Shown: positions 15,929 to 22,895, counted from the first letter of the stretch. The stretch: 23,061 bases of DNA from JAWKHR01 sp041394725 (GCA_041394725.1 JAWKHR010000074.1:1-23061); one strand, 5' to 3'. Translations and numbers: made by a program. The notes: generated from the sequence alone by a model not told the origin.

Positions 15929-16265
15929 GCGACGACCTCGTCCCTGGGGTGCGCGTGCCACCGCCCGTCGGCGACCGATATCCGGCGCCCTTGTCGCGCG
16001 CCACGACCGGCCGTTGCACCGAGGCGTCGAACAGCTGCCGCAGGTACGCGTCCGCGCCGGCGAGGTCGGGGTCGTCCGGCGCGATGTCGATCGTGCCGAC
16101 CACCGACCGGATCGCCGCGTCGGTCGGCGCGCCGCCGAGCCGCGCCTCCGTGACGATCCGATCCAGCGTCTCGCTCACGCTCCGCGCCCCGAGGGCCCGC
16201 GCCCGGCCCTTCAGCCAGACGAGGTTCTCGGCCCCGAGCGTGACCGAAATCGGTGATTTAGGCAT
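15921..16265 (-). CDS. antitoxin, ribbon-helix-helix type
   Basis: A 114-residue protein directly upstream of the PIN toxin. Residues 5-43 (PISVTLGAENLVWLKGRARA onward to VSETLDRIVTEAR) fit a ribbon-helix-helix DNA-binding domain: a short strand, a helix, a turn and a second helix. The middle part (DLAGADAYLRQLFDASV) is a probable helix that would wrap the toxin, and the C-terminal tail is Gly/Arg-rich and probably disordered. By analogy with other type II systems it should neutralise the toxin and repress the operon. The ATG at 16265 was chosen because TATAGT (16277-16272) ends 6 bases before it; an in-frame ATG at 16283 lies upstream of that hexamer. The family assignment rests on context plus a weak motif. 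Confidence 0.82.
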   Translation of the reverse strand: MPKSPISVTLGAENLVWLKGRARALGARSVSETLDRIVTEARLGGAPTDAAIRSVVGTIDIAPDDPDLAGADAYLRQLFDASVQRPVVARDKGAGYRSPTGGGTRTPGTRSSRG

Positions 16266-16269
16266 GAAA

Positions 16270-16294
16270 ATACTATATCGCATTATTCGAGTAT
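16270..16294 (-). promoter_or_regulatory. toxin-antitoxin promoter with inverted repeat (putative operator)
   Basis: In an AT-rich island, ATACT (16270-16274) and AGTAT (16290-16294) form an inverted repeat with a 15-base centre. The -10 hexamer TATAGT (16277-16272 on -) overlaps one arm. Binding of the ribbon-helix-helix antitoxin here would block transcription, as is usual for such operons (inference). Confidence 0.5.
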
Positions 16295-16314
16295 GACAGC
16301 GGGCCTCTGACGAG

Positions 16315-16341
16315 CGACGGCGCGTCCTCCGACCGCCGTCG
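16315..16341 (-). terminator. stem-loop after the beta-helix gene (weak terminator candidate)
   Basis: CGACGGC (16315-16321) and GCCGTCG (16335-16341) form a 7-base-pair stem with a 13-base loop, immediately after the stop codon. There is no run of U on the minus strand after it, so it may only be an mRNA 3' end stabiliser or chance in GC-rich DNA. Confidence 0.3.
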
Positions 16342-16342
16342 G

Positions 16343-17599
16343 TCAGCCGCCGCAGAACGGGTTGAAGACGCCGCCGCAGACGTTGCCGCCGCCGTCGATG
16401 AACCCGGAGGCCGGGACCACGTAGGGGCCGATCGACCGGCCGAGGTCGTTGCCCTGCAGCAGGTTGTCGAAGACGACCGCGGGATCGAGCGACGGGAACT
16501 TGAAGTACATGCTCCCTTCCGTGTCGCCCAGGTCGTCGCGGAGGGTGTTGCCGACCATCCGGTTCGCCGAGAACGCGCCCGGGGTGTCGACGTTCTGGCA
16601 CTTGTCGGCCCCGACCTGGTAACGGAACCTGACCACGGCGTAGCTTCGCGAGACCCGGTTGTCGCGAATCGTGTTGCCCGTCCAGTGCGTGCACCAGTAC
16701 GAGCTGACGCCCGCCACGACCGCGTTGTCGATCGTGTTGTCCGCGATGAGGCTGTCGCGGACGACGTCGACCCCCTCGATGCCGGCGTCCCAGACGTTGC
16801 GGATCGTGTTGCCCTGGATCGTGTCGTGCGCCTCGTTGACGAGCAGCACGCCGTCGTCCTGGCCGATGATGGGGCCGGAGCCGGGGTAGCCGCCGTCAAT
16901 CACGTTCTGCAGGACGCGGTTGTCCTGGCCGTCCCGGAGGACGATCGAGAGCAGCCGGTTGGCCACGAAGGTGACGTTCGACGAACGCGTCGCCAGCGCG
17001 AAGGACTGGCCGCTGCCGATCGACTCGCTGACCAGCGTGCACCCGGTGACGACCACGTCGCTGACGTCCGTCATGTGGATGCCGGTCACCGTGTGGTCCG
17101 CGCAGTCGAGCCGGACGCCGCTCGCCTCGATCGTCAGGCAGGGGCCCGACGGGACGGCGATCGCGACGTCCGCGGCGAGGACGTAGCTGCCGGGGGCCAC
17201 GATGGCGCCGCAGGTGGCGATGGCCGGCGACGAGAGCCGGACGACCGTGACGGACGCGGTCAGTCGGGCGGACGTGGACGCACTGTACGTGGCGATGACG
17301 TCGACCGTGCCCGCCCGACGCCCCAGGAAGACGCCGGCGTTGTCCACCGTCGCCACGTTCCGGTCGGTGGTCTCCCAGCTGACCCGCCGCGTCACGTCCT
17401 CGCCCGAGCTGAGCCTGGCCGTGAGCTGCGCGGTCTGGCCGATCCCGACCTCGCGCGCGCCGGTGACCGCGAGCGCGAGCGCGGGCGCCGGCGCGACGGG
17501 CGACGCCGGCGGGGATCCGCCACACGCCGCGAGGCAGGCCGCGACGCCACACGCCGTACCGATCCGGCGGGCGATGGCGACGGCGGGGCGCCAGGGCAT
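16343..17599 (-). CDS. lipoprotein with Big_2 domain and parallel beta-helix repeats
   Basis: A 418-residue predicted lipoprotein. The signal peptide ends in the lipobox LAAC with Cys26. Residues about 38-115 look like a bacterial Ig-like Big_2 domain (VGIGQTAQLTARLSSGEDVT, VSWETTDRNVATVD, AGTVDVIATYSAS). From about residue 120 there is a right-handed parallel beta-helix of the NosD/periplasmic copper-binding or pectate-lyase-like kind. It carries repeated Asn-rich rungs such as NVTFVANRLLS, DNRVLQNVIDGG, HDTIQGNTIRN, DSLIADNTIDN and HWTGNTIRDNRVS. Several Cys (VCGGVFNPFCGG at the end) could form disulfides. Beta-helices of this type often bind or cleave polysaccharides; no catalytic residues can be assigned. 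It is the second gene after the SGNH hydrolase (13-base gap), without a good ribosome site. Confidence 0.87.
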   Translation of the reverse strand: MPWRPAVAIARRIGTACGVAACLAACGGSPPASPVAPAPALALAVTGAREVGIGQTAQLTARLSSGEDVTRRVSWETTDRNVATVDNAGVFLGRRAGTVDVIATYSASTSARLTASVTVVRLSSPAIATCGAIVAPGSYVLAADVAIAVPSGPCLTIEASGVRLDCADHTVTGIHMTDVSDVVVTGCTLVSESIGSGQSFALATRSSNVTFVANRLLSIVLRDGQDNRVLQNVIDGGYPGSGPIIGQDDGVLLVNEAHDTIQGNTIRNVWDAGIEGVDVVRDSLIADNTIDNAVVAGVSSYWCTHWTGNTIRDNRVSRSYAVVRFRYQVGADKCQNVDTPGAFSANRMVGNTLRDDLGDTEGSMYFKFPSLDPAVVFDNLLQGNDLGRSIGPYVVPASGFIDGGGNVCGGVFNPFCGG

Positions 17600-17612
17600 C
17601 GGGTCCGTCGCC

Positions 17613-18626
17613 CTAGCGCAGCAGCCGCGCCAGCGTCTCCCGCACCGCCTCGCCCCAGATGTCGTAGCCCTTCGCGAGCGGGTGCAGGTTGTCCGGCCGG
17701 AACGTGTCCGGCAGGAACACGCCGTCCGCGTCCAGGAACTTCGCGCCGATGTCCAGGTAGAAGACGTGCTCCTGGTCGTCGAGCCTGGCGATGCGGGCAT
17801 TGATCTCCGCGATCTCGTCGCGGACGGCGTCGCCGGGACGGCCGCGCGGGAAGACGGCGAGCAGCAGGATCTTCGCGTCCGGGAAGTCACGACGCAGCTC
17901 GAGCACGACCGCGCCGATGCCCTCCGCGATCTCGGGGCCGGTGTTGTCGCGCGTGTTGTTCGTGCCGATCATCAGCATGACGGCCTTCGGCTGAAAGCCC
18001 TGGCCCTCGCCGTTGCGGAGCCCCCAGAGCACGCCCTGCGTCGTGTCGCCGGCGATCGCGAAGTTCGCCGTGCGGATGCCGCCGAAGTACTTCTCGAACA
18101 TCGCCCGGTTGTCGTCGTTCTGGACCCACCAGTCGGTGATCGAGTCGCCGTGCAGCAGGAGGTCGATGTGGCCCTGCTGCGCGATCTCGACGAAGCCCTC
18201 GTGCCGGGGGCCCATGCGCTGGACCGTCTGCGTGAAGGTGGCCGCGGTGTTGAGGCGCGGCGGCTGCAGCAGGAGCAGGGACGCGTACTTCTTCAGGAGC
18301 GGCGCCGCGTCGGACGCGTCCGTGTCGATGAACCCCTGGAGCGCCCCGTTGACCCGCGCCACCTCGTCCGGCGTCGGCCGCAGCATCGCGACCTCGGGCG
18401 GCACGGGCGCGGACGGCCCGATGACGACCGGGCGAATCGCGGCACGGCCGGCCGTCTGGCCCCTGGCCTGGCCCGGCGACGCGGCCCGGCCCTGCGAGGC
18501 CGCCTGCGGCCACGCGCCGGCGGCGCAGAAGGCGAGGGCGGCGGTCGCCGCCGCGATCCACGGTGTCCGGCGTCCGCGACGCCGGCGATCCTCGAACCGG
18601 TCAGGACGACGCGGCAGATCCCGCAT
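17613..18626 (-). CDS. SGNH/GDSL-family hydrolase, exported
   Basis: A 337-residue esterase-like protein. After a basic start, residues 21-45 form a signal peptide or membrane anchor (WIAAATAALAFCAAGAWPQA). The SGNH blocks are complete: block I HGDSITDWW with nucleophile Ser162, block II Gly193 in FAIAGDTTQG, block III Asn223 in MIGTNNTRDN, and block V Asp312/His315 in FRPDNLHP. Spacing and the LRDFPDAKILLLAVFP-like block resemble the platelet-activating-factor acetylhydrolase beta/gamma-type proteins used by bacteria to deacylate sugars or lipids. The natural substrate is unknown. An N-terminal region of about 100 residues (46-150) is extra relative to a minimal SGNH domain. The ATG has a strong GAGGAGG 4 bases upstream. 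The beta-helix lipoprotein gene follows, so the two may work on the same extracellular polymer. Confidence 0.93.
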   Translation of the reverse strand: MRDLPRRPDRFEDRRRRGRRTPWIAAATAALAFCAAGAWPQAASQGRAASPGQARGQTAGRAAIRPVVIGPSAPVPPEVAMLRPTPDEVARVNGALQGFIDTDASDAAPLLKKYASLLLLQPPRLNTAATFTQTVQRMGPRHEGFVEIAQQGHIDLLLHGDSITDWWVQNDDNRAMFEKYFGGIRTANFAIAGDTTQGVLWGLRNGEGQGFQPKAVMLMIGTNNTRDNTGPEIAEGIGAVVLELRRDFPDAKILLLAVFPRGRPGDAVRDEIAEINARIARLDDQEHVFYLDIGAKFLDADGVFLPDTFRPDNLHPLAKGYDIWGEAVRETLARLLR

Positions 18627-18663
18627 GTCACCTCCTCGCGCAGTCAGGGCAGGGCGTGGGCGG

Positions 18664-18669
18664 AGTATC
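18664..18669 (-). promoter_or_regulatory. putative -10 of the SGNH hydrolase operon
   Basis: GATACT on the minus strand predicts a start near 18656 and a leader of about 30 bases holding the GAGGAGG ribosome site. The match is moderate and no clear -35 is seen. Confidence 0.3.
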
Positions 18670-18846
18670 GCGCGCCCGGCGGTCGTCGGCAAGTGGGGCG
18701 AGCGGCCGTGTCCGTCCGGCCGGTCGATCGTCCCCGCCTGGCGCCGGGCCGCTCGTCGCGCCCGCGGTCGCCACCGACTGCCGGCGCGCACCCGTCCGGC
18801 ACCCGACTTGCACTGGTACAAACGTGGCTGGAGACGGTACCGGAGG

Positions 18847-18868
18847 GTCGCCGCAGCCGAAGGAGTCA
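18847..18868 (+). repeat. duplicated leader sequence, copy 1 (contains ribosome site)
   Basis: A 22-base stretch identical except for one base to 19754-19775. It contains AAGGAG (18860-18865), 8 bases before the ATG at 18874. The two ORFs also share their first 14 bases. It marks a duplication of leader plus gene. Confidence 0.85.
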
Positions 18869-18873
18869 GGCTC

Positions 18874-19332
18874 ATGAGAACCCTCATCATCGCCACGGGC
18901 GTCGTCCTGGCGGCCGCGCTCGCGGCCGCGCCACTGCACGCCGCCACGCGGGACGCCTACACGCTGCGCGTCACCGTGCCCTTCCCGTTCATCGCCGGCC
19001 AGCGAAGCTATCCCGCCGGCATGTACACGCTGACGCCGGAAACGCCGACCGACGACGTGCTCGAGCTGTCGAGCTTCCTGCACGGCGGCTTCCTGCTCGT
19101 CGAGCCCGCCGCCACGCCGCTGGACGCGTCCATCAACGAGGCGTCTGGCGACGCGCTGGTCTTCGCGAAGCGGGACGGGAAGTACGTGCTCTGCCAGGTC
19201 TGGGAAGAGGGCACGTCGATGGGCGATCGGATCGTCGGCAGCGAGAAGGTCGCGCCCATCGAGACGCCGCGCCTGCCGTCGCCGGAAGGACCGGTCACGG
19301 TCGTGGTGCCCGCCCGGCGCGCGGCCCGGTAA
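18874..19332 (+). CDS. small secreted protein, paralogue of the gene at 19778
   Basis: A 152-residue protein of unknown function. The signal peptide MRTLIIATGVVLAAALAAAP ends around LHA|AT. The mature part has VPFPFIAGQRSYPAGMYTL near residues 36-54, then a predicted beta-rich domain with GFLLVEPAAT and a GDALVFAKRDGKYVLCQVWE block holding the only mature Cys. This pattern (hydrophobic strand, 'PAGxYTL', later 'GDAVVF') is common in small exported proteins of Acidobacteriota (recollection, not searched). The paralogue 445 bases downstream has the same length and the same blocks. The ATG has AAGGAG 8 bases upstream. A TGGTACAAA at 18814-18822 could hold a -10 (weak). Confidence 0.85.
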   Translation: MRTLIIATGVVLAAALAAAPLHAATRDAYTLRVTVPFPFIAGQRSYPAGMYTLTPETPTDDVLELSSFLHGGFLLVEPAATPLDASINEASGDALVFAKRDGKYVLCQVWEEGTSMGDRIVGSEKVAPIETPRLPSPEGPVTVVVPARRAAR

Positions 19333-19378
19333 CGACACCGGCCGAGCGGAACGGCGGCGGAGGCTGGCCGGGCACCGG

Positions 19379-19723
19379 CTAGCCCGGCGGCCAGCCCAGC
19401 TTCCGCCCGCCCAGCAGGTGCAGGTGGATGTGGAACACGGTCTGGCCCGCGTCCGCGTTGCAGTTCATCACCGTCCGGTAGCCGCCCGGCGCATGACCGC
19501 GGTCAGCGGCAATCGCGGCCGCGCGCCGCACCAGTTCGCCCACCAGGCCATCGTCACCCGGCTCGAGGTCGTTCAGGGTGGCGACGTGCCGGCGCGGCAC
19601 GACGAGCACGTGCGTCGGCGCCTGCGGATTGATGTCCTCGAACGCGACGACGTGGTCGTCCTCGTACACCGTCTTCGACGGGATCTCGCCGGCGATGATG
19701 CGGCAGAACAGGCAGTCGCTCAC
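19379..19723 (-). CDS. HIT-family (Hint-like) nucleotide hydrolase
   Basis: A 114-residue histidine-triad protein. The triad HIHLHLLGG has His98, His100 and His102, and the N-terminal CLFCRIIAGEIPSK and VVPRRHVATLNDL blocks are typical of the Hint/HinT branch, which hydrolyses nucleoside phosphoramidates. The two Cys of CLFC, as in zinc-binding Hint members, would pair with a His (inference). It starts at GTG 19723, 7 bases after TAACAT (19736-19731), with no Shine-Dalgarno sequence, so it is predicted leaderless. It lies on the opposite strand between the two secreted paralogues and shares a 54-base divergent spacer with the second. Confidence 0.96.
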   Translation of the reverse strand: MSDCLFCRIIAGEIPSKTVYEDDHVVAFEDINPQAPTHVLVVPRRHVATLNDLEPGDDGLVGELVRRAAAIAADRGHAPGGYRTVMNCNADAGQTVFHIHLHLLGGRKLGWPPG

Positions 19724-19730
19724 GCGCGGG

Positions 19731-19736
19731 ATGTTA
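19731..19736 (-). promoter_or_regulatory. -10 of HIT gene, leaderless type
   Basis: TAACAT on the minus strand ends 7 bases (CCCGCGC) before the GTG at 19723. No -35 match and no ribosome site were seen. Confidence 0.5.
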
Positions 19737-19753
19737 TCAGGACAAGGGAAAAA

Positions 19754-19775
19754 GTCGCCACAGCCGAAGGAGTCA
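19754..19775 (+). repeat. duplicated leader sequence, copy 2 (contains ribosome site)
   Basis: One mismatch in 22 bases to 18847-18868. AAGGAG (19767-19772) lies 5 bases before the ATG at 19778. Three bases between the ribosome site and the start differ in number from copy 1, so the leader has been altered there. Confidence 0.85.
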
Positions 19776-19777
19776 TC

Positions 19778-20236
19778 ATGAGAACCCTCATTGTCACCGC
19801 GGGTATCGTCGCGGCCGTCGCGTTGGCGGCCGTGCCGGCGTCGGCACAGCTCCACGAGACGCTGCGCTTCACGGCGCCGTTTCCGTTCGTGGCCGGTCAC
19901 ACCCAGTACCCGGCCGGCCAGTACACCCTGACGACCACCGAGCAGTCGCCGAGCCTCCTCGCGCTGACCGGCGGCCTGCGCGCCGGATTCATCATGGTGG
20001 ATCCGGCGGGCCGTCCCCTGAGCGCGGACATCACGTCGTCGTCGCCCGGCGACGCGGTCGTGTTCGAGCGCCGGAACGGCGAGGGCGAGTACGTCCTGTG
20101 CCAGGTCTGGCAGGACGGCACGTCGATGGGTGACCAGGTCGCGGGCACGGGCGCCTGGGCGCGACGTGAGGCCGCGTCGATGGCGCATCACGGGATGTCG
20201 GAGCCGGTGGTGCTGCCGGCGTCACGCGCCAGGTAG
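19778..20236 (+). CDS. small secreted protein, paralogue of the gene at 18874
   Basis: A 152-residue exported protein of unknown function. The signal peptide MRTLIVTAGIVAAVALAAVPASA ends at ASA|QL. The mature part repeats the blocks of its paralogue: APFPFVAGHTQYPAGQYTL, GFIMVDPAGRP, GDAVVFERRNGEGEYVLCQV, then GTSMGDQVAG. The single mature Cys is in the same place. Divergence is greatest near the C-terminus, where this copy has HHGMSEPVVLPASRAR. The last 15 bases overlap the end of the convergent prmC gene. Position and duplicated leader point to a tandem duplication, with the HIT gene lying between the two copies. Confidence 0.85.
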   Translation: MRTLIVTAGIVAAVALAAVPASAQLHETLRFTAPFPFVAGHTQYPAGQYTLTTTEQSPSLLALTGGLRAGFIMVDPAGRPLSADITSSSPGDAVVFERRNGEGEYVLCQVWQDGTSMGDQVAGTGAWARREAASMAHHGMSEPVVLPASRAR

Positions 20237-21109
20237 CCGGGCGACGACGACGCGGGGGATGCCCTGGAGGTCGGGGACGATCCCGACCTCGTGCCACTCC
20301 CGGCCGAACAGGGCTTCGACGGCCTCGGCCTGGCCGGCGCCGATCTCCATCACGAGTGACCCGCCCGCGCGGAGCGCGTGGCGGGCCGCGGGGACGAGGT
20401 CCCGGATCACGTCGAGGCCGTCGGGGCCCGCGAACAGCGCGAGCGCGGGCTCGTGGCCGACGACGTCCGGCGCGAGCGCCGGTCGATCGCGTTCCGGCAC
20501 GTACGGCGGGTTCGCGACGACGAGGTCGACGGCCGCGTCGAGGCCGGCGGCGAGCGGCGCCTGGAGGAACTCGATGCGGTCCGCCACGCCGAGCGCGGCC
20601 GCGTTGCGCCGGGCGACGCCGAGCGCCTCGGGTGAGACGTCGGTCGCGACCAGCGCGGCGGCCGGCAGCTCCAGTGCCAGCGTGATCGCCAGGCAGCCGC
20701 TGCCGGTGCCGGCGTCGAGGATGGCGAGGTTCCCGGCCGCCGCTCCCGTGCGACCGGTCGCGATGCGCAGCGCTTCCTCGACGACGCCCTCGGTCTCGGG
20801 TCTCGGGATCAGGACGGCGGGCGTGACGGCGAAGTCGCGTCCGTAGAACTCGCGCGCGCCGGTGAGGTAGGCGAGCGGCTCGTGCGCGAGCCGCCGCTCG
20901 AGCAGCGCGCCGGCCGCGGCCTCGAACGCCGGCGGGATCCCGTCGCCGCCGTGCGCGATCCAGGTGGCGGCGTCCCAGCCGAGCACGGCGCGGGCCAGCC
21001 GCGACGCGTCGCGCCGGGCTTCGTCGTCCGGCCAGCCGCGGGCCGCGAGGGTCCGCCGGGCGGCGTCGGCCCAGGCGGCGAGCGTCGTCACGTCAGGCGA
21101 GCGATTCAC
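20222..21109 (-). CDS. prmC: release-factor glutamine methyltransferase PrmC
   Basis: N5-glutamine methyltransferase that modifies the Gln of the GGQ motif in peptide-chain release factors, using S-adenosylmethionine. It is 295 residues from this start. The N-terminal helical domain (LAAWADAARRTLAARGW) precedes a Rossmann-type domain with LDAGTGSG near 131-138, and the active-site NPPY is at 200-203. It lies directly after prfA, its substrate gene. The start is uncertain: GTG 21109 overlaps the prfA end by 17 bases, whereas GTG 21091 begins one base after the prfA stop and gives VTTLAAWADA, closer to the usual PrmC start. Neither has a clear ribosome site, so coupling is likely. The 3' end overlaps the convergent + gene by 15 bases. 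Confidence 0.95.
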   Translation of the reverse strand: MNRSPDVTTLAAWADAARRTLAARGWPDDEARRDASRLARAVLGWDAATWIAHGGDGIPPAFEAAAGALLERRLAHEPLAYLTGAREFYGRDFAVTPAVLIPRPETEGVVEEALRIATGRTGAAAGNLAILDAGTGSGCLAITLALELPAAALVATDVSPEALGVARRNAAALGVADRIEFLQAPLAAGLDAAVDLVVANPPYVPERDRPALAPDVVGHEPALALFAGPDGLDVIRDLVPAARHALRAGGSLVMEIGAGQAEAVEALFGREWHEVGIVPDLQGIPRVVVARLPGA

Positions 21110-22160
21110 TCTGGACGCGCGCGATCATCTCGTCGATGAGCGGGTCGATGTCGCCCTCGAGCGCGGCCTGGAGCTGGTGCATCGTGAAGTTGATGCGGTG
21201 GTCGGTGATCCGGTTCTCCTTGAAGTTGTAGGTCCGGATCTTCTCGGAGCGCTCGCCCGTGCCGACCTGGCCGCGGCGCTCCTTCGCGATGGCTTCCTGC
21301 TGCTTGCGCATCTCGATTTCGTACAGGCGCGAGCGGAGGATCTTCATGGCCTTCTGGCGGTTCTTGATCTGCGACTTCTCGTCCTGCTGCGACACGACGA
21401 GGCCGGTGGGCAGGTGCGTGATGCGCACGGCCGAGTAGGTCGTGTTCACGCTCTGGCCGCCGGGACCGCTCGAGCAGAACGTGTCCACGCGCAGGTCCTT
21501 CGGGTCGATCTGGACGTCCACTTCCTCGGCCTCGGGGAGCACCGCGACGGTCGCCGTCGAGGTATGGATGCGGCCGCTGGCCTCGGTCACCGGCACGCGC
21601 TGCACGCGGTGGACGCCGCTCTCGTGGCGCAGGCGGCCGTAGGCGTTCCTGCCTTCGACGGTCGCGACGACCTCCTTGAGGCCGCCGACGCCGGTCTCGC
21701 TCATGTTCATCACGTCGATCTTCCAGCCGTGGCGCTCGGCGTAGCGTGAGTACATGCGGAACAGGTCGGCGGCGAACAGCGCGGCCTCGTCGCCGCCCGT
21801 GCCGGCGCGAATCTCGAGGACGACGTTGCGGTCGTCGTTCGGGTCCTTCGGGATGAGCCCGAGCCGCAGTTCCTCGGCCAGGGCGGTGGCGCGCGTCTCG
21901 AGGGGGGCGATTTCCTCCAGGGCGAGCGCCCGCATCTCGGCGTCCCCCGACGCGGCCAGCTCGCGGGCCTCGGCCAGCTCGGCCTCGACGCGCTGGAACT
22001 CGCGGTAGGTGTCGACGAGCGGCTGCAGCTCGGCGAGCGCCTTCGAGTGCGTACGGTAGGTCGGCGGATCGGCCTGCACGGCCGAGTCGGAGACCAGGCG
22101 CATCAATTCCTCGTACCGCGCCTCGGCGGCGACCAGCTTGTCACGGACCTGCGGTGTCAT
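21093..22160 (-). CDS. prfA: peptide chain release factor 1
   Basis: RF1, which ends translation at UAA and UAG. It is 355 residues, the standard length. The recognition tripeptide of the P-x-T kind is PVT at 190-192 in RVPVTEASGRIHTSTATV; RF2 would have SPF. The catalytic GGQ is at 234-236 in SSGPGGQSVNTT. The N-terminal coiled domain runs to about residue 105 and RAGTGGDEAALFA is near 118-131. The ATG starts 4 bases after the moaD stop, with no obvious Shine-Dalgarno, so reinitiation or coupling is probable. It lies in the order moaE-moaD-prfA-prmC. Confidence 0.97.
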   Translation of the reverse strand: MTPQVRDKLVAAEARYEELMRLVSDSAVQADPPTYRTHSKALAELQPLVDTYREFQRVEAELAEARELAASGDAEMRALALEEIAPLETRATALAEELRLGLIPKDPNDDRNVVLEIRAGTGGDEAALFAADLFRMYSRYAERHGWKIDVMNMSETGVGGLKEVVATVEGRNAYGRLRHESGVHRVQRVPVTEASGRIHTSTATVAVLPEAEEVDVQIDPKDLRVDTFCSSGPGGQSVNTTYSAVRITHLPTGLVVSQQDEKSQIKNRQKAMKILRSRLYEIEMRKQQEAIAKERRGQVGTGERSEKIRTYNFKENRITDHRINFTMHQLQAALEGDIDPLIDEMIARVQSESLA

Positions 22161-22164
22161 CGGA

Positions 22165-22419
22165 TCACGTCTGCGCGCCGCCGGAGACCGGCGGCAGAAA
22201 CGCCACGTCGTCGCCCTCGCGGACGACCGTGTGGCGGCGGGCGAACTCGGCGTTGACGGCGCTCGAGACCGAGGCGCCGAAGGGCGCGACGCCGGGGCAC
22301 GCGGCCCCGACGGCCGTCCACACGTCGGCGACGGTCGCGCCCTCGGGGACGTCCACGGCGAGCGATTCGCGGCCGGCGAGCTCGCGCAGCCGGGCGAAGA
22401 GCGTGACCGTCACGCGCAT
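22165..22419 (-). CDS. moaD: molybdopterin synthase sulfur carrier subunit MoaD
   Basis: A small ubiquitin-like protein (84 residues) that carries sulfur as a thiocarboxylate on its C-terminal Gly for molybdopterin synthesis, in complex with MoaE. Family blocks are VTLFARLRELAG near 5-16, VPEGATVADVW near 24-34, AVNAEFAR near 54-61, and the end LPPVSGG near 75-81. Unusually, three residues (Ala-Gln-Thr) follow the Gly-Gly before the TGA. The usual family ends at Gly-Gly because the free terminal Gly is adenylated. The ATG at 22419 overlaps the moaE end by 10 bases, in keeping with coupled translation and equal amounts. Confidence 0.92.
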   Translation of the reverse strand: MRVTVTLFARLRELAGRESLAVDVPEGATVADVWTAVGAACPGVAPFGASVSSAVNAEFARRHTVVREGDDVAFLPPVSGGAQT

Positions 22420-22895
22420 GCGGTCTCGAGCGCCGTCCGGCGCGCCGCCTCGTCGTCCGGATCGGCCACCGCGCCCTCGACCCAGGCCTCGCCGTCCTCG
22501 AAGAACTCGTGCTTCCAGATCGGCGCGACCTGTTTGACGCGCTCGATCGCGTAGCGGCACACGCGGAAGGCGTCGGCCCGGTGCGCCGCCGCGGCGACGA
22601 TGACCACGCTGGCCTCGCCGATGGCCAGGCGGCCGGTCCGGTGGTGGATGACCAGCCGCGCCGACGGCCACGCGTCGCGGGCCTCGGTCCCGATCCGGTC
22701 GAACACGCGCAGCGCCAGGGCGTCGAACGCCTCGTATTCCAGGTGGCGCACCCGCCGGCCCTGATGCGTCGCGCGGACGACGCCGGCGAAGCTCACCAGC
22801 GCGCCGCACCCCTCGCCCGACGCGCGCAGCTCCGCCTCGAGCGCCGCCAGGAGCGGCTCGACGGCCAGCGGGTCGCGCGTGATCGCGTGAGGCAC
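22410..22895 (-). CDS. moaE: molybdopterin synthase catalytic subunit MoaE
   Basis: The large subunit of molybdopterin synthase (161 residues from GTG 22895), which adds two sulfurs to cyclic pyranopterin monophosphate. Family landmarks are SFAGVVR near 35-41, LEYEAF near 52-57, and the active-site Lys pair as VKQVAPIWKHEFF with Lys121 and Lys128, matching the two Lys of E. coli MoaE. The GTG is chosen because TATGAT (22908-22903) ends 7 bases before it; an in-frame ATG at 22907 lies within that hexamer. No ribosome site is seen, so it is predicted leaderless. It is first in the four-gene run with moaD, prfA and prmC. Other molybdopterin genes are not in the window. Confidence 0.95.
   Translation of the reverse strand: MPHAITRDPLAVEPLLAALEAELRASGEGCGALVSFAGVVRATHQGRRVRHLEYEAFDALALRVFDRIGTEARDAWPSARLVIHHRTGRLAIGEASVVIVAAAAHRADAFRVCRYAIERVKQVAPIWKHEFFEDGEAWVEGAVADPDDEAARRTALETACA

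Noticed and set aside
19338..19371. Inverted repeat CCGGCC / GGCCGG between the first secreted gene and the HIT gene
   Set aside because: A 6-base stem with a 22-base loop and no T-run is expected by chance at this GC level, so it was not called a terminator.
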